Source: Prillingera fragicola (taxonomy: Eukaryota; Basidiomycota; Tremellomycetes; Trichosporonales; Trichosporonaceae). From it: 64,000 nucleotides of DNA. Positions 1 to 10,132 of this stretch are shown here, piece after piece (the first letter of the stretch is position 1; every line of letters begins with the position of its first letter). The position numbers and the translations under genes are program-made. The notes beneath the pieces were generated by a model that searched no databases, had not been told where the DNA came from, and saw only the letters and a list, made by a program, of their open reading frames with translations. The stretch spans positions 593,724-657,723 of the forward strand of contig BEDY01000010.1 of NCBI GenBank assembly GCA_002335605.1, read 5' to 3'.

Positions 1-1965
1 CGCTGATGAACCACCTGATGAAATGCTTGCAAGAAGGCTTTCCAGGTTGCGAAGGCGACTCTCGACATCGCGGTTACGAGGCCTGAGGTAAATGGATTAG
101 TACATGTGTGGATGCAAGCGATGGTAAACCATGGTGGCTGACGTACTTTGGACGTGGTCCTCGCTTCAGAACGGGCGCGTCGTGGGTGCAGGTAACTCCT
201 GCTTCTGCGCAGTTGCGGCACGGGACTTGCTGATCTGTGCTAGTCAGATGGGGTCCCAGTTCAGAGTAAGGCCGCTGTACTCACCGCATCGAGCCTTGCG
301 TTTACGGCCTGGGTGGCTGTCAGTCTGTGGGTCACGAGGAATGGGAGGGTTGTCCCCAACGCCACAACTTACACCTATCACAAGCGCGCGGTACCCAACT
401 GCGGGGTGCTTTGCCACTTGATGGTTCTTGCGATGCGCCGCCAGCCGAGAACTTTGTGTCTGGGCGGTCCATGGTGAAGGGTGGGGGAGGGGTATGGAGG
501 TGTTGTGGATGGAAAGTAAAAGGCGAAGAGTGATAGGTGGTTCGTGGTCACTTGAGGCCCACATCGTGCCTTAGCGATCCAGCAACTGTGGCCCTACGAC
601 CCAACCCACCCACAGGGCCCCACTTGTGCAATATGGCTTGAAAAGCTTCCGCTAATACATTCCTGCTATCTGCTTCTAATCCGTTTACAAAATGTGCAAA
701 CCTAGCTTGAACTTTTTTATTTTTTTGGACGGCATTTAGTGCAACTTCTGCAATGTCGTCACCATCATCCGTCCATCCCCCGGCTAGGCCAGGATGGGGG
801 TCGAGCCGCTGACCGCGAGCCGCGAGCTCCGTGGCCGAGTAAGAGTGGCGGCGTCAATGGCAGCAGCAATCGAGGCTGCTGCCGCACACACATGTCCTGG
901 ACTTGTCGCGGAGAGACGGACAAACTCGGTCCTTGGCATATGATACTCCGTATGCACATGTGCCTGCATCTGTTTCCTGGGCATCTGCGCTACGTCCATC
1001 GCTTACAGACGCATTATCAGCGACAACCATGGGGGGCAGAATTGGACCCGTAGAGCGAGGATGAGCGCCGTCGAGCGCCGCTCAGCGCCGTGAGGCTGGG
1101 CGAAGTCCTTGTTCGCTTTACCGTTACCGCGCATGGCCCGCGGGACACCGCGGAGTCGTCTCGCACCTGTCACCACAGCCCTATGAAAACTACTTGGCAC
1201 GCGAATGAGATGCTGTCCACGCACGCCGCCTTCCCCAAAGCCTGTGTGCTTTTTTTTTCCTGGCAAATCTTGGGGCATTCGCAACTCAGTGTCCGAATCG
1301 AGGAATCTCTGCCGCGTAAAGGTACCGAGAATGAACCGCTAAGGACACCGACGCAGGGAAGGAGTCTAGGTTCAGTCGCGTAGAGGTGCCACAAGCCAAC
1401 ACAAACAGGCGCTCGGAAACGGAGGCACCGGCTGCCATGTGGCTTTATCATGGGTCTCATTCAAGCCCGAAAGCAGGTAACCTAAGTGCAATGCAACGGG
1501 GCTGAACATATGTAGTCAGTCGCGTGAGGTGAGGCCGTCCGCAGGGCATTGGTGCTTGGAGTTGGCAGATGGATTTTGCCATCCTGTGTAGAGTTACTGG
1601 CCAACACTGAGCAGCGAGCTGGTCGCTTAGAACTAGAGACTGACCGGCAACTGTGACCACACCCGGCGCGTCGATTTCTCAGCTTACAAGTGCCACTGCA
1701 GTTGCAGGTCAAGTTGCCAAAGGTAATGGGAACTGCACCTGCACGCATGAACACTGGGCGAGTCTCCCAAGCTGCGTGATGAGGTGCAACTGACGGATGA
1801 GTTTACCGTGTTTGTTGGTCAGAGGCTACCGCTAGAGCGACCCAACGACGGAACTTTTTTTGAACCTGACGTCGACCAAGTAGGAGGTATCTGCCCCGCA
1901 CCAAAGTCTCTTTATCGTCATCTTCCTTCGTCCTTTGGTCAATTCCTACCTACGCCGCCGCGACA
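1..1965. other. Gene-free stretch upstream of the phosphotransferase gene
   Basis: No open reading frame here shows a recognisable domain, and both strands are broken by stops. The last 50-100 bases before 1966 are pyrimidine-rich (TCTTCCTTCGTCC type) and look like the leader of the next gene. I see no tRNA, repeat array or mobile-element signature. Confidence 0.6.
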
Positions 1966-3598
1966 ATGCGCATCACCAAGGCCCAGTTCACTGGTCTCGA
2001 CCAGTACAAGTACTCGGGCATCGACAAGAGTGTCCTCTCCCGCCATGTGCTCACGCCTTGGTGGAACTGGCTTGTGACGTGCTTCCCGCTCACACTCGCT
2101 CCGAACGCGGTAGGTATCGTGCGAGTGAAGCATGGCGAGGCCAGCGTCCAGAGTCAACTGGATCGCACTGGCAAAGTGATTAGACGCGTAGCACACTGCA
2201 GTGCTGCAGTGCTGCAGCTGCTACTGCATTTACGTTAGCTTGCTGGTCGCTGGTTTCGGGCTTATAGTGTGGAACGGAGCAACGCAACTGACAGACCCCA
2301 GATTACACTCCTTGGTCTTAACTTTGTCTTTATCAACGTTCTCACGCTTCTGTTCTTTGACGTGACCTACGAGGGCAAGGACCTGCCCACATGGGTCTAC
2401 TTTTCGTGGGCCTTTGGATTGTTCGCATACCAGAGTGAGTGGGCCGATGGCGGGGACACACGGATGGGCCGTGTCTGGTTCTGTGTGTAGGATGCTGACC
2501 ATTCAGGCATGGATGCCATCGACGGGAAGCAGGCGCGCCGTCTTGGAATGGGAAGCGCGCTTGGTGAAATGTTTGACCACGGATGTGGTGAGTTCTCAGA
2601 TGCACGCGGAGAGCAGACACTGACGTTGCGCAGACGCCATAAACACCAGTCTCGAGGTTGTTCTTGCGTGCCACGCTCTTGGTCTCAACCGCTCCTGGTG
2701 GACCATTGCTAGCGAGACGGCTACGCTCCTCAACTTCTACACCTCGACGTAAGAATCATGTCCAGTAGCCTCGCTAACATCTAGTTGGGAGGAGTACCAC
2801 ACCGGCACCCTCTACCTGTCGGCCTTCTCGGGCCCTATTGAGGGTATCATCATGATTGTGGCCATCTACCTCATCACTGCGATCCACCCTCTGCACCAGC
2901 ACTTCTGGCAGCAGCCTCTCCTCTCGCTGGTGCCTGGCCACTACGGCATCGACCTCGGACAGCAGATCGACGCCCACTTCAACCTCAAGGGTGACTGGAG
3001 CATTGCGGCTCTCCCTATCAACGTCTCGTTTATGATCTTTGGCGCCATTGGCACGTTCTCCAACATTGTCAACAGCTACTGGAACGTTGTCCCCGCTCGC
3101 CGTCGTCAGAACAAGTCGATCATCACTCCTCTGTTCGGTCTCCTGCCGTTCTTCACCCACACGCTCATTCTTGTGGCGTGGCTGGCCTCAGAGGTCCGTG
3201 GCGGTGTCGAGCTCGTTCACGACATGCGCATCTTCCCCTTCCTTGGATACTGGGGAATGGCCGCTGCCTACCAGGTCTCGCAGCTTATCCTCGCCCACGT
3301 CACCAAGTCGCCCTTCCCTTACTGGAACGGCATGATGATTTACTCGCTCTTCGGTGCCATCGACGCCAACGCTCAGTGGCTCTTTGGCCGCCAGCCCCTG
3401 GTTCAGTCGTCGCCTACGGCAGCCAACGTCTTCATCTGCATGTCGTTCTTCGTTGCCCTGTTCAACTACGTCCGCTTCGCTCGTGAGGTCATCTGGCAGA
3501 TCTGCGAGTACACCGGAATGGCCTGCTTCACTGTGCGCCGCAAGGACGCGAGTGGCAAGTGGGTGCCCATCGAGGAGTCGAAGAAGAAAAAGCAGTAG
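1966..3598 (+). CDS. EPT1: CDP-alcohol phosphotransferase (choline/ethanolamine phosphotransferase, Cpt1/Ept1 type)
   Basis: This enzyme performs the last step of the Kennedy pathway, moving phosphocholine or phosphoethanolamine from its CDP carrier onto diacylglycerol in the ER/Golgi membrane. Five exons are readable: 1966-2109, 2302-2434, 2507-2587, 2634-2748 and 2785-3598. Exons 3 and 4 join to give the CDP-alcohol phosphotransferase signature DG-x2-AR-x8-G-x3-D-x3-D (DGKQAR...GEMFDHGCDAIN). The LAPN...ITLLGLNF start and the run of hydrophobic segments in the last exon are typical of the family, as is the length (about 410 residues). The C-terminus ends in a lysine cluster. The sequence alone does not separate the choline from the ethanolamine enzyme, and many fungi have a dual-specificity protein. 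Start: first ATG before the conserved N-terminus, after a pyrimidine-rich leader. Confidence 0.9.
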
Positions 3599-4047
3599 AT
3601 GCTGCGCGGGAGGTGTGCCCCATACCTTGGAGCTGGCTTCCACAGCCGTGCACTCGCAGCTCGGACGGCTTTTCTGAGACTGCACCAAGGCGTTATTGGG
3701 GCTTGTGGTCGCTCCGGCGGCTGCTGTCTGAAGTTTGGAGGAGAGAGAACTGGCAGTTGCTCGTCGAGTGCTGGAGAACGATGGTGGAGAGGTTCGAGAT
3801 ACCGGTAGGCTCTGTCCTGCCGGTAGAAGGTGCCTGTCAAATGGGTGGAATACCCAACTTTCCGGGGTATATCTCGCATGTGCACTCCCTAGGAGTTGAG
3901 GAAGGCATCCCATATCTTGATGCAATCTTACGACCATACGTCATGTGAGACGCCGCAGTATCAGTCACGTTGGCGCTGTGCATTTGCGACGAGCCGTTAA
4001 AATACATGCATACAGTGTGCCATGGGCCATGGCGTCTAAATGACCAT
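3599..4047. other. 3' intergenic between convergent genes
   Basis: This holds the 3' ends of the phosphotransferase (+) and RPB12 (-) genes. Short frames exist on both strands, but none has a recognisable domain. Confidence 0.6.
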
Positions 4048-4531
4048 CTAGCGCGCCTCGAACTGGACCTGGGTTTGTCAGCTTCTCCACGATCGTTGGC
4101 AGTCGTTTTCGGTCTGAGTCCCTTCCTCCTCGCCCATGGTTGATCACTTACAACTGCTCCGTCAGCATTGTCCCATCAACCGAGCGCAAGGCCGTGCACG
4201 CCAGCTCCACATAGCGAGACTCACTCTTGTGTGTCCTGGGCTTGTACATGACACGGTGGCCGCACTCGCGGCAACGGATAAGCTCGCCCATCTTGATGAG
4301 GGTCTTGGCACCGCAGTCTAAGGTATTGTTAGCATTTTGGCATCTTTCAGTCGCCTCATTTCTGCAGCAACAGCTTCACGCAAGCGTCATGACAAGTTGC
4401 CGACGCCGACTATGATTCAGCTAACGGTACTCACCACCGCAGAGGTACTCGCTGGCGTCCGAGGCCTTGGGGGTCTGGCGGGGAGGAATGTGGCTCTCGT
4501 CCGGGCGCGACGACTGGTAGTTGCTCGACAT
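4048..4531 (-). CDS. RPB12: RNA polymerases I/II/III shared subunit RPABC4 (Rpb12/Rpc10)
   Basis: This is a small zinc-ribbon subunit common to all three nuclear RNA polymerases. Exon 1 starts at 4531 (MSSNYQSSRPDESH...) and ends in YLCGG. After an intron, exon 2 reads DCGAKTLIKMGELIRCRECG and then HRVMYKPRTHK. The four metal ligands follow the C-x2-C...C-x2-C plan, with CGGDC at the first pair and RCRECGHR at the second. A last exon at 4048-4068 encodes VQFEAR-stop, the family's invariant C-terminus. Its phase does not join cleanly to the obvious GTGAGT donor of exon 2 (one base left over), so the final junction is unresolved. It could be a micro-exon, a non-canonical site or a sequence error. 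Divergent from the L1-fold gene over about 230 bp. Confidence 0.85.
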
Positions 4532-4759
4532 TGTGACTGTTGTTGATGGACCAGAAGAGGTTTACAAGAATCTTTGATCGAGGTGAGGTGCATGTTCCAT
4601 GTCTCGATGGTGGCAAATACTTCCGCCACCTCAGCATTTATGACGTGTGATAGTGATTTGCACACTATCAGCCCTCCAAAAGTTGTGTCTCCTCCACCAA
4701 CGCGGAAATCTTCAAGGCCGTCAACGGTAGTGCTACACAACCTCAACCGTCCAACAGCC

Positions 4760-6203
4760 ATGCCGCCCACCAAGAAATCCAAGACTGCGGCTGCCAAGGC
4801 GAACAAGGCGCCTGTTGACGCCGCTCCTTCGGGCTCGCTTCCCGCCGACTTCAACAAGGCTCAGGCCAAGAAGGCCGTTACCGCCTTGCTCGCTCACCAG
4901 GCCAAGGTGACCGCCGAGCGCGAGGAGACTGAGCTTATCACCCGTGACGAGCACGTTTGGTTGAGCATCAACACCAAGACTGGAAGCACGAGGAAAAAGC
5001 TCATGCCCGTCAAGATGTGAGTCTTGTCGCAGACGTGCTGCTTAGCTGTATGATAGGCCAAGTTGCTAACACTTCCCAGTCAGCTCCCTAACCCTCCTCT
5101 TCCCCCTCCCCCTGCCACTTCCGTCTGCCTCATCTCAAAGGACCCTCAGCGCGAGTACAAGGACCTCCTCGAGTCGCACGACATCAAGTTTATCTCTCGT
5201 GTCGTCGGTGTTGACAAGCTCAAGGGCAAGTTCAAGCCCTTTGAGCCCCGCCGCCAGCTGCGCAACGACCACGAGCTGTTCCTTTGCGACGACCGTGTTC
5301 TCCCCCTGATGCCCAAGCTTCTGGGCAAGATGTTCTTTGAGGCCAAGAAGCAGCCCATCCCGGTCAACCTCCTCCGCAAGGACCTCAAGGCCGAGCTTGG
5401 ACGGGCAATCTCGTGCACATACTTCCACCCCAGCACCGGAACCTCGCAGTGAGTACTTGCCAGTCTGCCGACTGGAACCGTGTCACATCATCTTCTCCCC
5501 CCCACCGCTACCCAAATAGACAGTGCCGCCTTCTCCTTCCATGAGAATTGGCGGCGATCCGGTCAGCGAACAGCAAATCCAGCATCACATTTAGAACTTG
5601 CTCGCCCTTCCCTTCAATGCCGCCGGCCTCCGGGGCGGTGGGCGCCGACTCCCTTTGCTGGCTCCTTCTGAGCAGCGAAATGTCGGTGTGGGTAGTGGGT
5701 GAGGAGGTGTCATATTGGTGCTACATTATCCCATTCAACGACACGTTTCAGTTGGCCAAACTCTTGCGGCTGTTGCTAACGTCGTCAGCTCGGTCAGGAT
5801 AGCTACTCCCGGCGTGACCACCGCTGAGCAGACGCTCGCCAACCTTGTCACTGCCGTCCCCGCCGCCGTCGCCCTCATCCCTGGAGGATGGGAGAACGTG
5901 CTCTCGATCGGCATCAAGACTAGCTCGTCGGTTCTCCTCCCCGTCTGGAACGCCAAGCTCGAGGGACGTTTCGGCGCCGAGGGCGCATCGGCCGGTATGG
6001 AGGTTGAGGAGGTCGAGGTCGAGGCACCAAAGGTCGCGGAGGCTGCTGCCCCCAAGAAGGCGGCTGCCAAGGAGGGCAAGAAGGCGGCTGCTGCTCCTCC
6101 CGCAAAGAAGAAGACTTCGACTATCGGTTCGGGCGCAAAGTCGGCCAAGGTGGCGGCTGTGGGCAAGACGAGTGGCAAGGCGGGCAAGGCCAAGGCCAAG
6201 TAG
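4760..6203 (+). CDS. Ribosomal L1-fold protein of ribosome biogenesis (Utp30/Cic1/RSL1D1 family)
   Basis: The protein has one L1p/L10e domain and a Lys/Ala-rich tail, as in nucleolar Utp30, Cic1 and human RSL1D1. Exons are 4760-5016, 5080-5448 and 5789-6203. The N-terminal part begins MPPTKKSKTAAAK. The L1 core includes LISKDPQREYKDLLE, VVGVDKLKGKFKPFE and LFLCDDRVLPLMPK in exon 2, then SVRIATPGVTTAEQTLANL and IPGGWENVLSIGIKTS in exon 3. The last 80 residues are AAPKKAAAKEGKK-like, a disordered basic tail suited to rRNA binding. Expected location is the nucleolus, in pre-60S or pre-ribosome assembly. The second intron, 340 nt, is unusually long for this window and contains L1-like coding traces (see findings). 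I cannot say which paralogue it is. Confidence 0.85.
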
Positions 6204-6278
6204 GCGACTTAGATACCCTGGGTTTTATAGATTGTGTTATGTATGCCATACCATCTACGAGTACATTTACACTGATGC

Positions 6279-7637
6279 CTACACGCGCTTACGCCCGAGA
6301 CCACCGCCACGGCGGCCAGCAGCCATGCGCTTCTTCATTGCCTCGCGGCGTTTCTCCGCCTCTGCCTCCTCTTCCTCCTCCTCTTCGCGCTTGCTCTTCT
6401 TCTTCTTCTTCTTTTTCTGCGTGGGCATCAACGGGTCCTGCGTCGACGTCGGCGCGTCAAACGCCGACGACGACGGTACAGCGTCCGAGTCCATCTGCGT
6501 AGCTGATGGCGGTGCGCGAGGCGGAGACGATGACGGGGGGCGCACCGCCGAGGCAGTCTCCGGTACCAGCTCGCGGTGCGGGGGGGCTGGGGACGTAGCC
6601 TCGCTCGTGCCCTCGAGCTGGGGGCCGTCGGACGGCGGGAATATTCCAGCCGCATAATCGTACACCTTGTTGCGCTTGGCGGCGGGTGTGGGGGACGACG
6701 GCGGGATCATTGGTATATTCGCCAGAGTCTGGCTTGCGCGAGACGGCGTCCGTGGGCGGGCCAGTGGAGTGGCTTCCGGCGACTTTGTCCGGGGTGGGGT
6801 GACGGCTGGCTTGCCCTTTGGTGTAGGTGACGCCGTGGGGTCCCGAGATGCCGCGCGGGGTGCTGGTGTTGCTCTGCTGGAGGCAGGGGGCGGAGCTCCC
6901 GAGATACGACGGAATGCGCGAGCTACGCCAGAGTCGGACACGACGGCTCCCACGGCGTTGACAGCGCTGGATGAGCGGGGCAGGTCGACGCCGCGGTCTT
7001 GCGCGATCAGAGCCGCGAAGGGCGCGAGGAGGTGCTTGGCCATGAAGACCAGCGGCTGTCGACCTCTGAGTTCTCTGGGTTGTCAGTTTCATCCACCCTC
7101 TGGAGCGTACGTCATGTTGAACAGCCAGGAGAAGGACTGGTTCTGAAGGAGGAAGACAGCATCCTGCGCGTCAGCAAGCTACGGTGCGATACTCACAAAG
7201 TAGTCGTCTTCCTCGGTCTGCACCACTGACGACCCCCAACGGGCGTCGAAAATATCAACCAAAGACTTGAGCGTCTCGTCTGTTCGTCGCTGCAGCTCCT
7301 CGGGGGCCAACTGGCTTACCGCCTCTACGGCGGCTTCGTCCCCATCGCGGCCCGCTACCTGCCCCAGGCGAGTGGGCACTGACGGTGCCGTCAGAGCCTC
7401 AAAGTATACTGTCTCCAGATCCGTGGCCACAAAAAGGTAGCCTGCTCTCTCCGGGTGCGGGGCGTATTTCTGATATCAGCTGCAGGTCGTCGCCCACGCT
7501 CACGAAGAGGTAGGTGCGGCCGTTGCCGGCTGATTTCGAGACCCATGGTGCTTTGCTTAGCGCGTCGTCGTAACGCTGTAGATGTTAGTGAGATAGACTG
7601 TTAGACGTCTGGTGCGCACCTCGTTGTACATCGACAT
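6279..7637 (-). CDS. XLF: XLF/Nej1-like non-homologous end-joining factor
   Basis: The N-terminal half fits the XLF (Cernunnos/Nej1) head domain. After a 6-residue first exon (MSMYNE, 7620-7637), exon 2 (7504-7575) reads RYDDALSKAPWVSKSAGNGR-TYLF. A 34-nt intron leads to exon 3 (7197-7469), KYAPHPERAGYLFVATDLET-VYFEALT, followed by a helix-rich stretch ending EEDDYF. The next exon gives DAVFLLQNQSFSWLFNMT, then ELRGRQPLVFMAKHLLAPF. This order (PW, LFVxTDLExVYxE, then a helical segment) matches XLF/Nej1, which bridges XRCC4/Lif1-ligase IV at double-strand breaks. The second half is low complexity (Ser/Pro/Thr) and ends in an eight-lysine run, a Glu run, and a basic C-terminus GGGLGRKRV, comparable to the Ku-binding tails of XLF proteins. 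Assignment rests on fold-like motifs only. Convergent with the L1-fold gene, 75 bp between stops. Confidence 0.7.
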
Positions 7638-8135
7638 GCTGGCGAGTAATGTGAGCGACGATGAGGTAGTTTGTTTGGTTCGACAGCAAGATGGGACTGT
7701 GACGTTGAGGTCTGGTCATGTTTGCTTCCGTCTACCTCGAGTCTTCTTGAGCGTGGCATGGTGTAATGTTTCTGCCCTCCGATACGCGGTTCAGCGGCCT
7801 GAATCTTGCTTTGCTTGACGGGTGTGGGATAATCAATGGTGGATACTCTACAGTTTGGCTGGTATTGGACCAGGAGAAGCCCGTGGGGAAGATGGCGCTT
7901 AAGAGTCTCCGAGATCAGAGAGCATGACCTTATCTCTCGTGAGTCAGACATTCTAACATGGAACTGCTGGGACAGCAGCAGTGCTGTCGCCACACTGGAC
8001 TTTCACCGCTGACTGGCAAGCAAGGGAATGAAAGGAAGGAGTCGACGCAAGCATGGGCTCGCAGCCGTAGTGCATCGTTCATTCACATGAATAAATTTAA
8101 TAATTAACGTCACAGCCACACAACTTGTCTACGGT
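7638..8135. other. Upstream region of the XLF-like gene
   Basis: A minus-strand frame across 7601-7993 has no recognisable domain and is probably leader or shadow. I see no other feature. Confidence 0.5.
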
Positions 8136-8460
8136 CTAGACGACAGGACGGTTGGCGGTCCTCTTAAAGAGAAGCGTGCCGGCCTCCTTGTGGATACCCA
8201 GAGTGTGAACTGCCTTCTCAAGATCATGAATGGTGATGAGATGCTCTCAACACTTCAGTGCCTTTACAGCGACAGGAACTGGCGACATTGGCAATGTGAC
8301 CGATTCCGTGGCAAGCAGCGATTCCTGCAGCACAGGACTGGCACAGTAACTTCGGGGCGGCTGCCGTCAGCGAACACATTGATGGCTCGGGAAATCCGCA
8401 GGACAACGTTTTCGGTCTCATACGACGGTCGAGGCATGGTGAGTATGAGCCATTGGGAGT
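8136..8460 (-). pseudogene. Unassigned small coding remnant or gene fragment
   Basis: Two codon-like blocks on the minus strand can be joined. The 5' block, after a TGTTGCAG acceptor-like site, reads TDYSQWLILTMPRPSYETEN and continues VVLRISRAINVFADGSRPE. The 3' block reads HLITIHDLEKAVHTLGIHKE and AGTLLFKRTANRPVV, then a TAG at 8136-8138. They would join in phase through an intron from about 8360 down to 8246, but its donor (GTTACT) is weak. Upstream of the first block I find no convincing start or further exon. I do not recognise the family. It could be the 3' end of a decayed gene, or a real gene with exons I cannot resolve. Confidence 0.25.
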
Positions 8461-8640
8461 AGTCAGTCCCTGCAACATGACCAGACAGTTGGTTCAAGGC
8501 AGCGATCCTTTGACAACAGTACGACGCAACGAATGACACGATAGTAACAGCTACACACATTTGTGCCCTCCGCATCATCCGCCTCCCACCTTGGTCAACT
8601 GTTTCGGCCTTACACTAGGGCAGCCACCAAAGACTGACAT

Positions 8641-9391
8641 GCACCACCACGGCGCGCCACACACGCAGCAGTGGCGAGACGAACGGCCAACTGGAGACTC
8701 CATTCCTCTCCGCCATGCAGCGCGTCGACGCGTCTGCGGCGGGACGTAGGGCAGCTCTGCCCCTCTGCTCTGCCTGCAAGCGATCAGGAAAAGTTTTGCC
8801 ATACCAGGCACGCGGCAGATTCCCCGGTGGCCACTTCGGGCAAAAGGGTGATTCCTCTGGTCGTGCGCGGTGCCCAGATGCTATGGGGGAGAGGATGGGG
8901 CAGAGGAGGACGGGCGGAGTACGCGGAGTACGATGTTCGGCCGCCACAGGGCAGCAGCACCGGCCGCTCAACTTGGCAGGTCTGTCGTTTGTTTTCAGAT
9001 TTCAGTGACCCACACTAGTCATGGAGCAGCCCACGGCCGCCGTCGAGCTATGCGGCATGCAACGGGGGAGGTCAAACTACTTTGTGAGCGGGGTACGGGG
9101 CCTGCCTGCGTGCTGCGCGCGGCGCTGGCTTGGGTGTTGTGCATGCGACGGACTTGATGGGGGAGCATTTCACTGTAGCGGCCGTGAAGCGGTCGGGCAT
9201 CGGGCACATTTTGGCATTTTACCACTCCACCGATTTCAACCACGCATCCATCTCAGTGTTATCCATTCCACTCCTCCGCATACCCAGTCGTCGTCGCGAC
9301 CACGCAAGCCCACCCCTCGACCTAATAACCCCTGCTGCATTCATCTCGGAACCACACATCCCTGCATTCCCAACCCCATCCACTCTCCACA
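8641..9391. other. Upstream region of the small membrane protein gene
   Basis: No coding segment is recognised. From about 9250 the sequence becomes C/T-rich with many short CCA/TCC tracts, typical of a fungal leader before the ATG at 9392. Confidence 0.5.
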
Positions 9392-9736
9392 ATGGCCACC
9401 CAGACCGCCTCCCCCATCGAGCTGCCGCCTCCCCAGCCCACGCTCGGGCTGCGCTTCACCATCTCGGCCGCGTTCGCATCCTGCGCCATTGGCCTGTTGC
9501 CATTCTTCCTCATCGGCCTCCTCGTGCGCTTCCTCATCCACCCCTTCAACATGTTTTACGACTGGTACTCGACCTCGAAGAAACACCGCCGCCCCCGCCA
9601 GAACCGCAACGCAGCAGGCGCAGCTCCCGTCCCCGCCGCCCTCGCCGTCGCGCCCCCCACTGGCCGCCGCACCCCGCCGCAGGCGCACGTCAGCCCTGCA
9701 AAGCAGCACAGCAACGAGTGGCGCCAGCGCGCATAG
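9392..9736 (+). CDS. Small single-exon membrane protein, function unknown
   Basis: The frame encodes 114 residues without an intron. After a short polar N-terminus (MATQTASPIELPPPQPT) there is one strong hydrophobic segment at about residues 22-50 (FTISAAFASCAIGLLPFF, then LIGLLVRFLIHPF). This may be one bent helix or a hairpin. An aromatic stretch NMFYDWYSTSKKHRRPRQNR follows, then a basic, Ala/Pro-rich tail. The layout suggests a small integral membrane protein with a cytosolic basic tail. The compositional contrast and Kozak-like context (CACAATGGCC) support a real gene. I do not recognise the family. No signal-peptide cleavage motif stands out. Confidence 0.65.
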   Translation: MATQTASPIELPPPQPTLGLRFTISAAFASCAIGLLPFFLIGLLVRFLIHPFNMFYDWYSTSKKHRRPRQNRNAAGAAPVPAALAVAPPTGRRTPPQAHVSPAKQHSNEWRQRA

Positions 9737-10132
9737 GCTCGTCACTTGCAACTGTGCTTGTCGACTTGGGCAAACGGTGGTAACGCTCGGCACGGTCTAG
9801 TAGGCGCGTACCCGCACCCAAGCCACAAACCCACGATAGAGACCTCGCGCGGCGCTCGTGCATACCCAACCCGGCAGGCTTATACCCTCGCGCACATACC
9901 CCATACTGTACGCCTCTGGCGACCGTGTAAACCGTTAATACGATAGATAGACCTGTGACATGTGACACCATGTACTAGGGACTGTGCTCATTTCTGACGT
10001 TGTTCAGTACAAGTGCGACTCTGCAACCAAGTGTCGTCAAAATCCATGCCATGAGATGCTGAAATGATTACGGTAAAACCCGTCCGTCTACCCCCTTCTA
10101 CCTCTCTACCTCACTTCACAAACTCTCCCCGG
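9737..10132. other. 3' intergenic between convergent genes
   Basis: This is the tail-to-tail region between the small membrane protein and HMG1. No gene or repeat was seen. Confidence 0.6.

Noticed and set aside
3188..3937. 249-codon minus-strand frame over the phosphotransferase 3' end
   Set aside because: Shadow of the coding exon plus 3' untranslated sequence.
5845..6657. 270-codon plus-strand frame spanning the L1-protein and XLF 3' ends
   Set aside because: Arg/Ser-rich out-of-frame reading of two real exons on opposite strands.
8127..8141. GTCTA/TAGAC inverted repeat as a terminator
   Set aside because: A 5-bp stem in a eukaryotic 3' region; no functional meaning can be claimed.
9130..9783. 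217-codon plus-strand frame overlapping the small membrane protein
   Set aside because: Rich in Pro/His/Arg without a domain, and it conflicts with the better frame at 9392-9736.
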